From JAXGQE01 sp040766585 (lineage in GTDB: Bacteria > Bacillota > SLNR01), in NCBI GenBank assembly GCA_040766585.1, contig JAXGQE010000003.1:124001-188000 (forward strand): a DNA stretch of 64,000 nt. The letters are read 5' to 3'. The position numbers and the translations under genes are program-made. Position 1 is the stretch's first letter, and each line of letters starts with the position of its first letter. Shown here one piece after another: positions 9,635-17,718 of this stretch. The notes below the pieces were generated by a model. The model saw nothing but the letters and a program-made list of their open reading frames with translations. It searched no databases and was not told where the DNA came from.

Positions 9635-9670
9635 GAAGAAGCACTGGAACTATTGATCCAGTGCTTCTTC
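9635..9670. terminator. Bidirectional terminator, 14-bp stem
   Basis: GAAGAAGCACTGGA and its exact complement are separated by 8 nt. The hairpin overlaps the last codons of the nitronate monooxygenase gene, and on the minus strand a run of seven Ts follows a short distance away. It ends both converging genes. Confidence 0.75.
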
Positions 9671-10732
9671 TGCTTCACGAACAAGCTCTTCCATTAACTT
9701 CGGCACAGTTGTCATTTCTGTTAGTCGTGCCGCATTATATCCCGCAAATACAAGTCCTTCATCCACATCACCGGTAACAGAAGCAATCAGAGCATTGGAA
9801 ATGCAGTAGGGGGTTTGCCCGGGTACGCACATCTTGATACACTTGTAACAATAAGTCAGGGGGTCGCGGGCCCCATCCTCTTGTTTAATAACGAAATGAT
9901 TGCGAATGGCACGACCAGGCATCCCAATGGGGCTGACAATGATTCGGATATCATCATGGGTGGCTTTCAAGTACGCTTCTTTAAAGTGGATATCTGCATC
10001 GCATTCTTCTGTGACAACAAACCGAGTAGCCATTTGAACCCCATCGGCTCCATTTTGCAATTGCTCGGCAATATCTCTTCCGGTAAAGATCCCCCCGGCA
10101 GCAATGATAGGAATTTTTTTCTTATATTTATCCATATACGGCTGCAGTGCAGCTCGTACTTCCTGAACCAGTGTAGTTAGAGCAGGAGGATGGCTGCTAA
10201 CCAGTACTTCCTGGGTGAATTCCAAATGGCCCCCCGCCAAAGGACCCTCTACCACAACGGCATCTGCAGCGAAATTGAATTTCTTGTCCCACATTTTCGA
10301 GAGCACAGAAGCTGCTCTGCCTGATGAAACAATTGGAACGACTTTGGTTTCAGATCCAGCAACAATTCCCGGGAGTTCGGTGGGAAGACCAGCACCCGAT
10401 ATGATGAGGTCAATTCCTGCCTCAACACAAGCCGCGGCGGTTTCCTTGTAATGGTTGATGGCTGTTAAAATGTTCACACCAATAATCCCATTGGGAGCCA
10501 TGGCACGGGCTTTGCGGATTTCTTTCTGGATACCGCGGATATTGGCCGCCAGATTGTCCGTCTTGAAATCGGGTTCACGGTACCCAGACTGAACTCCGGT
10601 GATACCGCCAATACCGCCTGTGTTGGCCACTGCTGCAGCGAGCCGGCTGCCAGAAACTCCAATGCCCATTCCACCTTGAATAATGGGTATTTTGGCGATC
10701 AAATTACCGATCTGTAAAGGATTTAGTTTCAA
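9650..10732 (-). CDS. NAD(P)H-dependent flavin oxidoreductase / nitronate monooxygenase
   Basis: 360 residues of the 2-nitropropane dioxygenase / FabK-like TIM-barrel family, which binds FMN. Visible signatures are PIIQGGMGIGVSGSRLAAAV near the N-terminus, IPIIAAGGIFTGRDIAEQL and GADGVQMATRFVVTEEC in the FMN-phosphate region. A Cys cluster (CYKCIKMCVPGQTPYC) near residues 292-308 is uncommon in FabK but frequent in clostridial members. It starts at a TTG with AAAGGAG 8 nt upstream. The function could be nitroalkane oxidation or an enoyl-reductase-like step; neither is provable here. Confidence 0.85.
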   Translation of the reverse strand: MKLNPLQIGNLIAKIPIIQGGMGIGVSGSRLAAAVANTGGIGGITGVQSGYREPDFKTDNLAANIRGIQKEIRKARAMAPNGIIGVNILTAINHYKETAAACVEAGIDLIISGAGLPTELPGIVAGSETKVVPIVSSGRAASVLSKMWDKKFNFAADAVVVEGPLAGGHLEFTQEVLVSSHPPALTTLVQEVRAALQPYMDKYKKKIPIIAAGGIFTGRDIAEQLQNGADGVQMATRFVVTEECDADIHFKEAYLKATHDDIRIIVSPIGMPGRAIRNHFVIKQEDGARDPLTYCYKCIKMCVPGQTPYCISNALIASVTGDVDEGLVFAGYNAARLTEMTTVPKLMEELVREAEEALDQ

Positions 10733-10858
10733 TCTGACATCTCCTTTATGAAAAAGTCCCTTCGTAACATATATGAAAATAGATTACCATAAACCATCGG
10801 ATAATGCAATGAACCGGAACACAAACACGGGATCTTTAAATCATACCATAAGAAATCA

Positions 10859-12388
10859 TCATACTCGATTGTGAATCGGATAATACGGATGCATTGTATT
10901 CTCTAAATCATCGTACCAGCCGTTTTTCTGATAGAAATCCGAAAGTGACTGTTTTAGTCTTTCAAACTTGCGGTTTTCTTCTTTGAACCGGGCAGCATAG
11001 TCTGGAGACAATGACTCCGTCAAGTGAGCAGCAATTTCCTCTTTATCTACATTGAGGTGTTCTCCATCCTTATAAATCAAGCGGCCGCCTACAATCACAG
11101 ATTGAATATGTTGGGGTGCGCCTCTGTACAGGAGAATATCCATGGGTGAATGCTCGGTGTAAGTATATGGATAGATCATCGGTATGTAATTCATCAGTAC
11201 AATATCGGCATTTTTGCCCGGATGAAGAGTCCCTGACTGGGTAAATCCAATGATGCCAGCACTCCACTCGGTTGCCATCCGAAAGCAAGTAGAAGAAGAA
11301 AGCGGTTCATCCAGCATACGGTAGGCACCCAACCGGTGCAGCCGTGCTGTGAGTCTCATTTCGGAAAAGAAATCCTTCTGGTCGTTCAAAGTCTTATCGT
11401 CCATTCCCAAACCCACCCGAATTCCGGCATTGAGAAGTGCACGAACGGGGGACAAACCACTTTGGATTCGAAGGTTACAGCTCGAATGGGTGGTAACGGA
11501 AGTCCCTGTTTCTGACAACCGACATATATCTTTCTCCGTCAGCCAGATGGCATGACCGCAAGTCGTTCTTTCACCCAGCAATCCAACGTCGGCAAGGTAA
11601 TCAATCATCGAACCGGGTAGATACCTTCGGGCATACTCTCTTTGCAGAACTGTTTGCAGCACATGAATGTGAACACGCAAATTATGGTCATGGGCATGTC
11701 CGGCAATGGCTTCCAAGGATTCCTGGGTGCACCACTGGGGAGCCAGGGGAGCATGAATGATCTCAACAAAGTTATTCTTTCGAGTCTCCATTAATTCTTC
11801 TACGGCGGACAGGTACTGGGCTAAACCAAATTGGCGGGTTTTCTGCTCGATGGAAAGAACTATCGCGGCAGTGTCCGGATGCGCATCCCGCAAAAATTTA
11901 TCTCGGTCTCCGTAGAGGACGATGTGATCGTCAATGAGAGTGGGTGCAAAAGCAACACGTAAGCCAACCGCTTTATAAGCATCTATGGCAGTATGAAATT
12001 CATCCATAAATGCCCCAGGATTGGTTAGATTGTGATTGTGCATGGTGGATGTAATTCCGGATTCCACCATCAACATGGCCCGCCACATCGTATCGTAGTA
12101 TGAGTTGACGCCCGGGTAAACTCTGTATTTCCACGCTTCCAGAACATCATCTTTTGTGCCCAACTGAAAATCAGTCAATCCCCTGCCGTGACCATGGGCA
12201 TTCACGAATCCAGGTGCGACGATGACATCATCCGATCCATACTCGCAGCTGCAGGAGTACTGTTCCCGAAGAGTATCATAGTTTCCCACCTGGAGTATCT
12301 GATCACCGGAATACACAATCGCCCCGTTTTCGATTACAGTCTGCGCGTCAACAATAAGAAATTTTCCATGAACCATAGTAAATGACAC
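10859..12388 (-). CDS. Amidohydrolase of the TRZ/ATZ (aminohydrolase) type
   Basis: 509-residue metal-dependent hydrolase of the cytosine-deaminase / atrazine-chlorohydrolase branch. Landmarks in order are VAPGFVNAHGHG (first metal HxH), HIHVLQT, CGHAIWLTEKDI (third metal His), THSSCNLRIQSGLSPV, and GLGMDDKTLNDQKDFFSEM (catalytic Asp). Family members deaminate or dehalogenate ring amines such as purines and pterins. The GTG at 12388 is preferred because AAGGAG lies 9 nt upstream. It follows another amidohydrolase on the same strand, separated by a terminator. The substrate is not determined. Confidence 0.85.
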   Translation of the reverse strand: MSFTMVHGKFLIVDAQTVIENGAIVYSGDQILQVGNYDTLREQYSCSCEYGSDDVIVAPGFVNAHGHGRGLTDFQLGTKDDVLEAWKYRVYPGVNSYYDTMWRAMLMVESGITSTMHNHNLTNPGAFMDEFHTAIDAYKAVGLRVAFAPTLIDDHIVLYGDRDKFLRDAHPDTAAIVLSIEQKTRQFGLAQYLSAVEELMETRKNNFVEIIHAPLAPQWCTQESLEAIAGHAHDHNLRVHIHVLQTVLQREYARRYLPGSMIDYLADVGLLGERTTCGHAIWLTEKDICRLSETGTSVTTHSSCNLRIQSGLSPVRALLNAGIRVGLGMDDKTLNDQKDFFSEMRLTARLHRLGAYRMLDEPLSSSTCFRMATEWSAGIIGFTQSGTLHPGKNADIVLMNYIPMIYPYTYTEHSPMDILLYRGAPQHIQSVIVGGRLIYKDGEHLNVDKEEIAAHLTESLSPDYAARFKEENRKFERLKQSLSDFYQKNGWYDDLENTMHPYYPIHNRV

Positions 12389-12408
12389 AAGAGCCAACTC
12401 CTTCACAA

Positions 12409-12436
12409 AAGCACTGCCCCGGCTGGAGCAGTGCTT
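12409..12436 (-). terminator. Terminator between two amidohydrolase genes
   Basis: Read on the minus strand, AAGCACTGC pairs with GCAGTGCTT over a 10-nt loop and is followed by a short T-rich run. It sits just after the stop of the YtcJ-like gene. Confidence 0.65.
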
Positions 12437-12442
12437 CTGTTC

Positions 12443-14068
12443 TTATTTCTGATAGGTGATAGCACCTTTCATCATGGTCATTTGCACCGAAATATCTTTC
12501 AGATCATCCGGTGCGACAGTCAGCGGGTTTTCTGAAACCACAATCAGATCTGCATCGAATCCAACACGAATGGATCCGGCGCAGTTTTCTTCAAAGGAAG
12601 CATACGCAGCATCCGTGGTATACCCTTTCAGTGCTTCCTCCACTGGAATATTTTGGACATCATCGAAAATATCTCCGGACATGGTCTTCCGGGTAACGGC
12701 AGCGTAAAGACCAACCATAGGATTTCCATCACAGATGGGTACATCGCTGTTGGCAGGTGCAACAATTCCCCATTCTTTGAATGTTTTTTGCGGATAGACT
12801 CGTTTCAGTCTTTCCCTTCCGAGATTCCGAATATAGCTGTCACCCAGCCAGTAAACGAAACCTACCGAAGACCCTGCAATCAGTTCAAGCTCTTTCATCC
12901 TTCGCAAATGATCATCTGTAGGTATTGCACAATGCTCAATACGATTGCGCATGCCGCGGATTTGAACATGCGAATTTGCGTGTTCAATGGCATTCAAACA
13001 TATTTCAATGGCACGTTCTCCAATGGCGTGAACAGCAACACGAAGCCCATTGGTAAGCGCTTTCTTTGCTTCTGCTGTAAAGGGTTCTTCGGGCATAAAC
13101 AAAATTCCCCGATTATCCTTTTCACCCTCAAACGGATCTGCCATGGCAGCTGTCCGTCCACCGACGCTACCATCGAGCATTAGTTTAACTCCTTGTACAC
13201 GAATCAAATCATTGCCGAACCCGCTTTTCATACCCAAAGCAATAAGATGGTCCAGCGAAGGATCCCAGTCCATCTGCTTGAGAGCCCAGTACCACGGACG
13301 CATTTTAACATTCAGGTCTCCGGTTGACATCAGATCAAGATACGCAGACATATTCATCCCGGTGCAGGACATGTCGTGAACGGTTGTAAAACCCCATTGA
13401 GCGAATTCATCCAAAGCCATCTTCAATCCCTTTTTCAGGTCGTCAGATGAGCGCTCCGGGATGCGGAAGAGTTCAATCGCCCGTTCCTCCATGATTCCAG
13501 TCGGTTCTCCGGTTACAGGGTCTCGCGCTATATGCCCGCCTTCCGGGTCCGGGGTATCTCGTGTAATCCCAGCGGCCTCCAGTGCTTTGCTGTTGACGAC
13601 GGCGACATGACCGCAAGTTCTTTTCAGCATAACGGGATGGTTGGGAGCTGCAGCGTCCAGATCCCAACGGGTGGGGTTTCGGCGTTCTTCAAGCTTGCTG
13701 TCATCCCAGCCCCATCCTTTCAGCCATTCCCCCGCAGGGGTTTCTTTCGACTGGTGATGCACTCTTTCTGCCATTTTTGGAATCGTATCTGCCAGGGCAG
13801 GCCTGCAGTCGATTTCCAGCAAGAAAAGTCCGTACAATGACGGATGCATGTGCGTATCCATAAATCCAGGCAATACCGTCCGACCTTTCAAGTCGATGAT
13901 TTCGGTTTCCGCACCTTTAAAAGGATCCAGTTTTTGCTCTTCATGGCCCACATAAACAATCTTTCCATCACTGATTTTTAAAACACTGGCTGTCGGCATG
14001 CTCGGATCCATGGTAATAATGTTCCCATTGTACAGAAGATAATCTTTCGAATTGTAAATGGCTCCCAT
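12443..14068 (-). CDS. YtcJ-like amidohydrolase
   Basis: 541 residues, amidohydrolase family 3 (YtcJ / NfdA-like exoenzymes that hydrolyse N-acyl or amide substrates). Signs are the N-terminal beta domain LLYNGNIITMD, the metal motif PGFMDTHMHPSLYG, the KRTCGHVAVVNSKALEAAGI stretch shared by the subgroup, VHAIGERAIEICLNAIE, RIEHC and NSDVPICDGNPMVGLYAAVTRK. The ATG at 14068 has AGAGGTG about 6 nt upstream. It lies directly downstream of the DUF6166 gene with only the ribosome-binding site between, so the two are probably co-transcribed. A paralogue with the same plan is at 30430-32076. Confidence 0.85.
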   Translation of the reverse strand: MGAIYNSKDYLLYNGNIITMDPSMPTASVLKISDGKIVYVGHEEQKLDPFKGAETEIIDLKGRTVLPGFMDTHMHPSLYGLFLLEIDCRPALADTIPKMAERVHHQSKETPAGEWLKGWGWDDSKLEERRNPTRWDLDAAAPNHPVMLKRTCGHVAVVNSKALEAAGITRDTPDPEGGHIARDPVTGEPTGIMEERAIELFRIPERSSDDLKKGLKMALDEFAQWGFTTVHDMSCTGMNMSAYLDLMSTGDLNVKMRPWYWALKQMDWDPSLDHLIALGMKSGFGNDLIRVQGVKLMLDGSVGGRTAAMADPFEGEKDNRGILFMPEEPFTAEAKKALTNGLRVAVHAIGERAIEICLNAIEHANSHVQIRGMRNRIEHCAIPTDDHLRRMKELELIAGSSVGFVYWLGDSYIRNLGRERLKRVYPQKTFKEWGIVAPANSDVPICDGNPMVGLYAAVTRKTMSGDIFDDVQNIPVEEALKGYTTDAAYASFEENCAGSIRVGFDADLIVVSENPLTVAPDDLKDISVQMTMMKGAITYQK

Positions 14069-14081
14069 CTCAACACCTCTT

Positions 14082-14651
14082 TCATGGTTTTTGAATATTC
14101 TGCTCACAGTCTTTTAACCACATTAAGATTTGATCTTTGGTTTTGTCCGCTTTGGGATGGATATGATACCATGGAGAAAAAGCCTTTTCGTCATCACTGT
14201 CGCAAAGCATTCTGTCTTCTGACTGGTCTTTGCTTAAGTCTGCCTGAAAAGCCAATGCCTGCATTTCTTTTACGAAACTGATGGATTTACCCAATAAGTC
14301 TTCCGCTCGGGTTTCTGCACTCTGGCTCATGTCAGGCGCCGAGTCCTCAATATATTTCTTACGAGCGTAATCCAAGATCTCGTTTTGATTCAACTCCCAG
14401 CTATCGGAAGGAAAGTGTGCCACTACATCACTCATGAATTGCTCATAAAAGACATCAATGGAAAGCAGTCCTACAGCATCCACCAGCAAAGAATATGCCA
14501 GAACAGCTGCACCCTCGCCTTCAAAACCCCAGTCAAATGGAATTTGACCGTCTCCGTAACTGTTTGCCAGCAGTTCAGTGTTTTCATGACTGGATTCTTG
14601 AACATGCACAATGGTTTGATCGCCGGATCTTCGGCCCAGGTAGTTTCGCAT
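14082..14651 (-). CDS. DUF6166-like protein of unknown function
   Basis: 189 residues, soluble and acidic. Residues 1-100 resemble DUF6166 domains: MRNYLGRRSGD, then FDWGFEGEGAAVLAYSLLVDAVG and a helix ending in VVAHFPSDSWELNQNEI. The C-terminal ~90 residues are charged and helical with no family I recognise. No catalytic motif is apparent. The ATG is preceded by GGGAG at 8 nt. Its stop lies 13 bp before the YtcJ-like start, which suggests a shared transcript and perhaps shared regulation; a functional link is inference. Confidence 0.6.
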   Translation of the reverse strand: MRNYLGRRSGDQTIVHVQESSHENTELLANSYGDGQIPFDWGFEGEGAAVLAYSLLVDAVGLLSIDVFYEQFMSDVVAHFPSDSWELNQNEILDYARKKYIEDSAPDMSQSAETRAEDLLGKSISFVKEMQALAFQADLSKDQSEDRMLCDSDDEKAFSPWYHIHPKADKTKDQILMWLKDCEQNIQKP

Positions 14652-14741
14652 GTCACCACTCCCTTATGGAATCATATTACAAGATATATTCAACCAATAG
14701 AATAAAATACCCTTTCACATCGGAAAAACATCAATCCCATC

Positions 14742-14770
14742 TTGGATTTTACTCGTCTGTATGGTACGAT
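14742..14770 (+). promoter_or_regulatory. Sigma-A promoter of ribU
   Basis: TTGGAT and TACGAT are separated by exactly 17 bp. Transcription would begin near 14777, about 10 bases before the FMN riboswitch. Confidence 0.75.
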
Positions 14771-14786
14771 AGTACAAACTGAACAG

Positions 14787-14928
14787 CATTCTTCGGGGTA
14801 TGTGATGAGGGACAGCCTCAGATTCATAACCGGCGGTAATCCAGTGATACTGGTAAGCCCGCGAGCCTTTTAGGTTGATTCGGTGAAATTCCGAAGCCGA
14901 CGGTACAGTCCGGATGAGAGAAGAATTT
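14787..14928 (+). promoter_or_regulatory. FMN riboswitch (RFN element)
   Basis: The conserved blocks of the RFN element occur in order: TTCTTCGGGG at the 5' side, GATTCATAACCGGCGGTAAT, AGTGATACTGG, AAGCCCGCGAGCC, GTGAAATTCCGAAGCCGACGG, TACAGTCCGGATGAGAGAAGAA closing the P1 stem. It binds FMN. With a terminator immediately downstream, it should stop transcription of ribU when FMN is abundant. Confidence 0.95.
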
Positions 14929-14937
14929 TGAGTGCCT

Positions 14938-14970
14938 GATTTCGGAGATGCTGTTCCGAAATCATTTTAT
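14938..14970 (+). terminator. Terminator of the FMN riboswitch
   Basis: GATTTCGG and CCGAAATC pair across a 10-nt loop and are followed by ATTTTATTT. This is the expression platform of the riboswitch ahead of ribU. Confidence 0.85.
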
Positions 14971-14983
14971 TTGGAGGTCGAGT

Positions 14984-15526
14984 ATGAGAAAAGATGGATT
15001 TCGAACCAAGGAGCTTGTACGCATTGCATTGTTGGGGGCGATGGGGTTTGCACTGATGTATCTGGAATTTCCTATTCCTTTCTTGCCGGTATTCTTAAAG
15101 TATGATTTTGGAGATGTCCCCACATTGTTCGCGGGATTTGCCATGGGTCCTGCTGCTGGTTTACTCTCACAATTGATTAAGGTGCTTATTTTCTTTCTAT
15201 CCGGGAAAGGAGATGCCGGTCTTATCGGAGCCGCGGCTAATCTGGCCGCCGGCGGCTCATTGACTTTGGCTGCTGGTTTCATATACCACAGGATCAGATC
15301 AAAGAACAAAATGATTCTGGCATTGATCGCCGGAATTGCTGCAATGGTGGGGCTAACGACAATGGCTAATATCTATGTGTTCCTGCCTTTGTACGGGATA
15401 CCCGCAGACCAGATCATGCCATTTGTTGTCGCAGGCACTATTCCTTTTAATCTGATCAAAGGGATTCTGACATCATTGGTAACCTATTTGCTTTACGGCC
15501 GCTTTCGCAGAACTCTTCTGGCATGA
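14984..15526 (+). CDS. ribU: Riboflavin ECF transporter substrate-binding subunit RibU
   Basis: 180-residue integral membrane S-component with about six hydrophobic segments. The motif FLKYDFGDVPTLFAGFAMGP in the first third is characteristic of RibU, which captures riboflavin and associates with the shared ECF energy module (EcfA, EcfA', EcfT; not encoded in this window). The FMN riboswitch directly upstream supports the substrate strongly. The start at 14984 follows GGAGG by 7-8 nt; an in-frame ATG at 14948 lies inside the riboswitch terminator and is rejected. Confidence 0.95.
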   Translation: MRKDGFRTKELVRIALLGAMGFALMYLEFPIPFLPVFLKYDFGDVPTLFAGFAMGPAAGLLSQLIKVLIFFLSGKGDAGLIGAAANLAAGGSLTLAAGFIYHRIRSKNKMILALIAGIAAMVGLTTMANIYVFLPLYGIPADQIMPFVVAGTIPFNLIKGILTSLVTYLLYGRFRRTLLA

Positions 15527-15585
15527 ATATTAAAAGAGGAAAGAATGATTGCATGTTGAAATTCTCATAGATAAGGAGAGGGGGA

Positions 15586-16479
15586 ATGGCTATGAATATC
15601 AGTGTAGTGTGTCTGCCATACAATGTTCAAGGCAGAGGAGTTGGTGGAGCATCCGGTCCGCGGGCACTGATTGAGGCGGGATTGCTGGATATTATCCGGG
15701 AACAGGGGCATGTGGTTGAAGATATTCACTCGGTTAAAATGACGGAGGATGAGGAAAAACAGTACGGCGGCTGGAATCGTGTTGGCTTGGCCGGCGCCCA
15801 TCTGAGCAAGGCGGTTAGTCATTTCCGTGAGCAAGATCGATTTGTTCTGGGCCTTTTGGCGGACTGCAACGGTGTCCTGGGCATGCTGGGTGGTTTGCAG
15901 AATCCGGAAGGAAGCGAAGATCCGGTTCGAGTTGGACTGGTGTACATTGATGCTCACGGGGATTACAACACCCCGGAAACGAGTCCTAGCGGAATGCTGG
16001 GGGGTATGCCGGTTGCAGTACTGGCGGGTAAAGCGCTGCACAGGCTGCGGTTACAGAACGGATTGAATTATCCCCTTCAATCACCGGACATCAAGATGGT
16101 TGGAATGAGAGATCTGGATGAGCTGGAGAGAGAAGCGATTGTCGGTGACGGCCTGGAAATTATTCGCGAATCGGATCTTATCGAGAAAAGTCCTGCCATT
16201 AACCGGATCATGGATAAGCTGAGTGCTCGGGAAGATGTCATATACATTCATATCGACTTGGATATTCTGGATCCGAAATATGCACCCGCTGCGGGTCTTC
16301 CATCTTCAGGTGGTTTGTCTGGAAAGCAGCTGGGAGAAGCCCTGAAAATCATGATGGCTTACCCGAAAGTGAAGGCGTTGGCTGTGGTATCATACAGAGC
16401 TGATGCGGACGGGGATAAGCAGACTCTCCAGGAAGTCTTGGATACAATTTTGGGAGGTACGGATGGCCTCGCCAGATAG
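15586..16479 (+). CDS. Arginase/agmatinase-family ureohydrolase-like protein
   Basis: 297 residues with the arginase fold, normally a di-manganese enzyme that hydrolyses guanidino or formimino groups. The second and third metal motifs are present: IDAHGDYNTPE (DAHxD) near 124-134 and HIDLDILDP (DxDxxDP) near 223-231. The first motif, GGDHS in arginase, reads LADCNG, so the first metal His is Cys, and the late Glu region reads YRADAD. Either one metal site is changed or the substrate differs (formimino compounds are a possibility). AAGGAGAGGGGG precedes the start. The gene lies 39 bp before a Sec-thioredoxin gene and probably shares its transcript. Confidence 0.75.
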   Translation: MAMNISVVCLPYNVQGRGVGGASGPRALIEAGLLDIIREQGHVVEDIHSVKMTEDEEKQYGGWNRVGLAGAHLSKAVSHFREQDRFVLGLLADCNGVLGMLGGLQNPEGSEDPVRVGLVYIDAHGDYNTPETSPSGMLGGMPVAVLAGKALHRLRLQNGLNYPLQSPDIKMVGMRDLDELEREAIVGDGLEIIRESDLIEKSPAINRIMDKLSAREDVIYIHIDLDILDPKYAPAAGLPSSGGLSGKQLGEALKIMMAYPKVKALAVVSYRADADGDKQTLQEVLDTILGGTDGLAR

Positions 16480-16518
16480 GCAGGAGTTATAAGAATTATT
16501 TGATGGGGGGGTGAAATA

Positions 16519-16839
16519 ATGCTTCAGTTCAGTAAAGATAATTTTGAAGTTGAAGTCCTGAAATCCGATTTACCGGTTTTAATTGAATACTGGAATCCAG
16601 GGTGAAAATCATGCGTTACCATAAAGCCTCAGTTGGAGGCTTTGCAGAAAAAGTATGAAGGAAAACTGAAGGTCGGGGAGATCAATACATTGGATGGCAA
16701 TATGCGATTTGCCATCAGTCAAAATGTAATGGGGCTGCCGGCAGTGCATTTGTTCTCAAAAGGGACCAAGGTATTTGAGATATCCGGTTCCATTGACATG
16801 CAAAAACTGGAAGAGAAAATTATCGAAGCTGTGGAATGA
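16519..16839 (+). CDS. Thioredoxin-like selenoprotein (UKSC active site)
   Basis: 106 residues if TGA at 16603-16605 is read as selenocysteine (residue 29). The N-terminal half then reads VLIEYWNPG-U-KSC, where thioredoxins have FWAPWCGPC, so Sec replaces the first, nucleophilic Cys of CxxC. The second half (KPQLEALQKKYEGKLKVGEI, cis-Pro loop GLPAVHLFSKG) is an ordinary thioredoxin end, in the same frame as the start. The ATG has GGGGGG about 9 nt upstream. A hairpin typical of bacterial SECIS lies 18 nt after the TGA. Glycine reductase genes in the same window prove the organism makes selenoproteins. Without readthrough only a 28-residue stub would be made. Confidence 0.85.
16603..16643 (+). 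promoter_or_regulatory. SECIS-like hairpin after the TGA of the Sec-thioredoxin
   Basis: TGA at 16603-16605 is followed at 16623-16643 by AAAGCCTC-AGTTG-GAGGCTTT, a perfect 8-bp stem with a 5-nt loop. The distance and size suit a bacterial selenocysteine insertion element read by SelB. It lies within the coding sequence. Confidence 0.75.
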
Positions 16840-16848
16840 GCAACGAAT

Positions 16849-16870
16849 ACGCCGGCCTTCGGGCCGGCGT
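16849..16870 (+). terminator. Strong GC hairpin, possible terminator or processing site
   Basis: ACGCCGGCC-TTCG-GGCCGGCGT forms a 9-bp stem closed by a TTCG tetraloop, 10 bp after the Sec-thioredoxin stop. Only a weak T-run (ATTTCG) follows, so it may stabilise or partly terminate the message. Confidence 0.6.
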
Positions 16871-16902
16871 AGATTTCGTAAACCAACGGGGTGAACAGGA
16901 TA

Positions 16903-17403
16903 ATGGAATACAATCGTGACACGGTCAATTCCCTACGGATAGAATTGGGTTCCTTGCTTCAGGTGGAAAATGGTATAGTATTTATGCATACGCCGGAGGA
17001 CGGCATACCGATGAATATCGAATTCAGAATCGGTGGAATATTAATTGTCAGCAAAGCCCATAATCTCGCCGAGAGATTCAATCTTAGGGATATTCAGAGC
17101 GCCAATATTGAACCTGTATATCTAAATCAAGGTGAAGAAATGAAATCGGTTGTAGCCATTGAGGTCAGCCATCGCGATTTTACCGGCAAAGTTTATCTGG
17201 AGGTGGAGTATCCGGATTTCGTGCTAATGAGTCTTAAAAAAATGATTACCGATAACCAGAAATTGATGGAAAAAGAAGAGGGAAAGAGAAACCCCAGTAC
17301 CGTTCTCAGAGAGCTCAACAATCTTTTTCAAGAGGGTATAATCTCGGAAGATGAATTTAACGAAAGGAAAGCCGAAGTTTTAAAGAAAATGACAGAATTA
17401 TAG
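16903..17403 (+). CDS. SHOCT-domain protein of unknown function
   Basis: 166 residues. The first ~125 form a predicted beta-rich domain of PH-like character (MNIEFRIGGILIVSKAHN, FTGKVYLEVEYPDFVLMSLKKM). The last ~35 residues (LRELNNLFQEGIISEDEFNERKAEVLKKM) are a SHOCT domain, a short helical module found at protein ends, often with membrane or PH-like domains. No catalytic residues are seen. The ATG at 16903 is taken because GGGGTG lies upstream; GTG at 16891 is an alternative. Its neighbours are the Sec-thioredoxin and an unknown gene, all on the plus strand. Confidence 0.7.
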   Translation: MEYNRDTVNSLRIELGSLLQVENGIVFMHTPEDGIPMNIEFRIGGILIVSKAHNLAERFNLRDIQSANIEPVYLNQGEEMKSVVAIEVSHRDFTGKVYLEVEYPDFVLMSLKKMITDNQKLMEKEEGKRNPSTVLRELNNLFQEGIISEDEFNERKAEVLKKMTEL

Positions 17404-17418
17404 GAGGTATGAATCAAT

Positions 17419-17718
17419 ATGATTATTCAAAAATGGTCAGCCAGGATCAAGCCCATGCAGCTGCGTCCTTTTTTGCAGACACTCTCTGCATTGCAGGAAT
17501 TGTATAAAGAAAGCAACCGGGTGCCCTGGGGCAGGGCTCATCACCGGTTGTACAGTGGCCATGAAATTATCATGGAAAGAGAATTTTCCACCATTGAGGA
17601 ATTGAATGAGGACGAAACCCGCTCCCAGCTTCCTGAGATTCGGGAGTTAAAAACCAAGCTTCTGGAATCAATCGTTCCCGGAACCGTTCTGATAGAGCTA
17701 TATGAGACACCGGCTTAA
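17419..17718 (+). CDS. Hypothetical small protein
   Basis: 99 residues, preceded by TAGGAGGT about 9 nt upstream and starting 15 bp after the SHOCT gene, so it is probably the last gene of that unit. It is soluble and charged, with a predicted helix in 20-35 and the sequence WGRAHHRLYSGHEIIMEREF in the middle, suggesting an alpha/beta ferredoxin-like (dimeric barrel) fold of about monooxygenase size. I do not recognise a family. Its stop overlaps the end of the converging MFS gene by 4 bp. Confidence 0.6.
   Translation: MIIQKWSARIKPMQLRPFLQTLSALQELYKESNRVPWGRAHHRLYSGHEIIMEREFSTIEELNEDETRSQLPEIRELKTKLLESIVPGTVLIELYETPA

Noticed and set aside
14948..14983. Earlier ATG for ribU
   Set aside because: It lies inside the riboswitch terminator; the ATG at 14984 has a proper ribosome-binding site.
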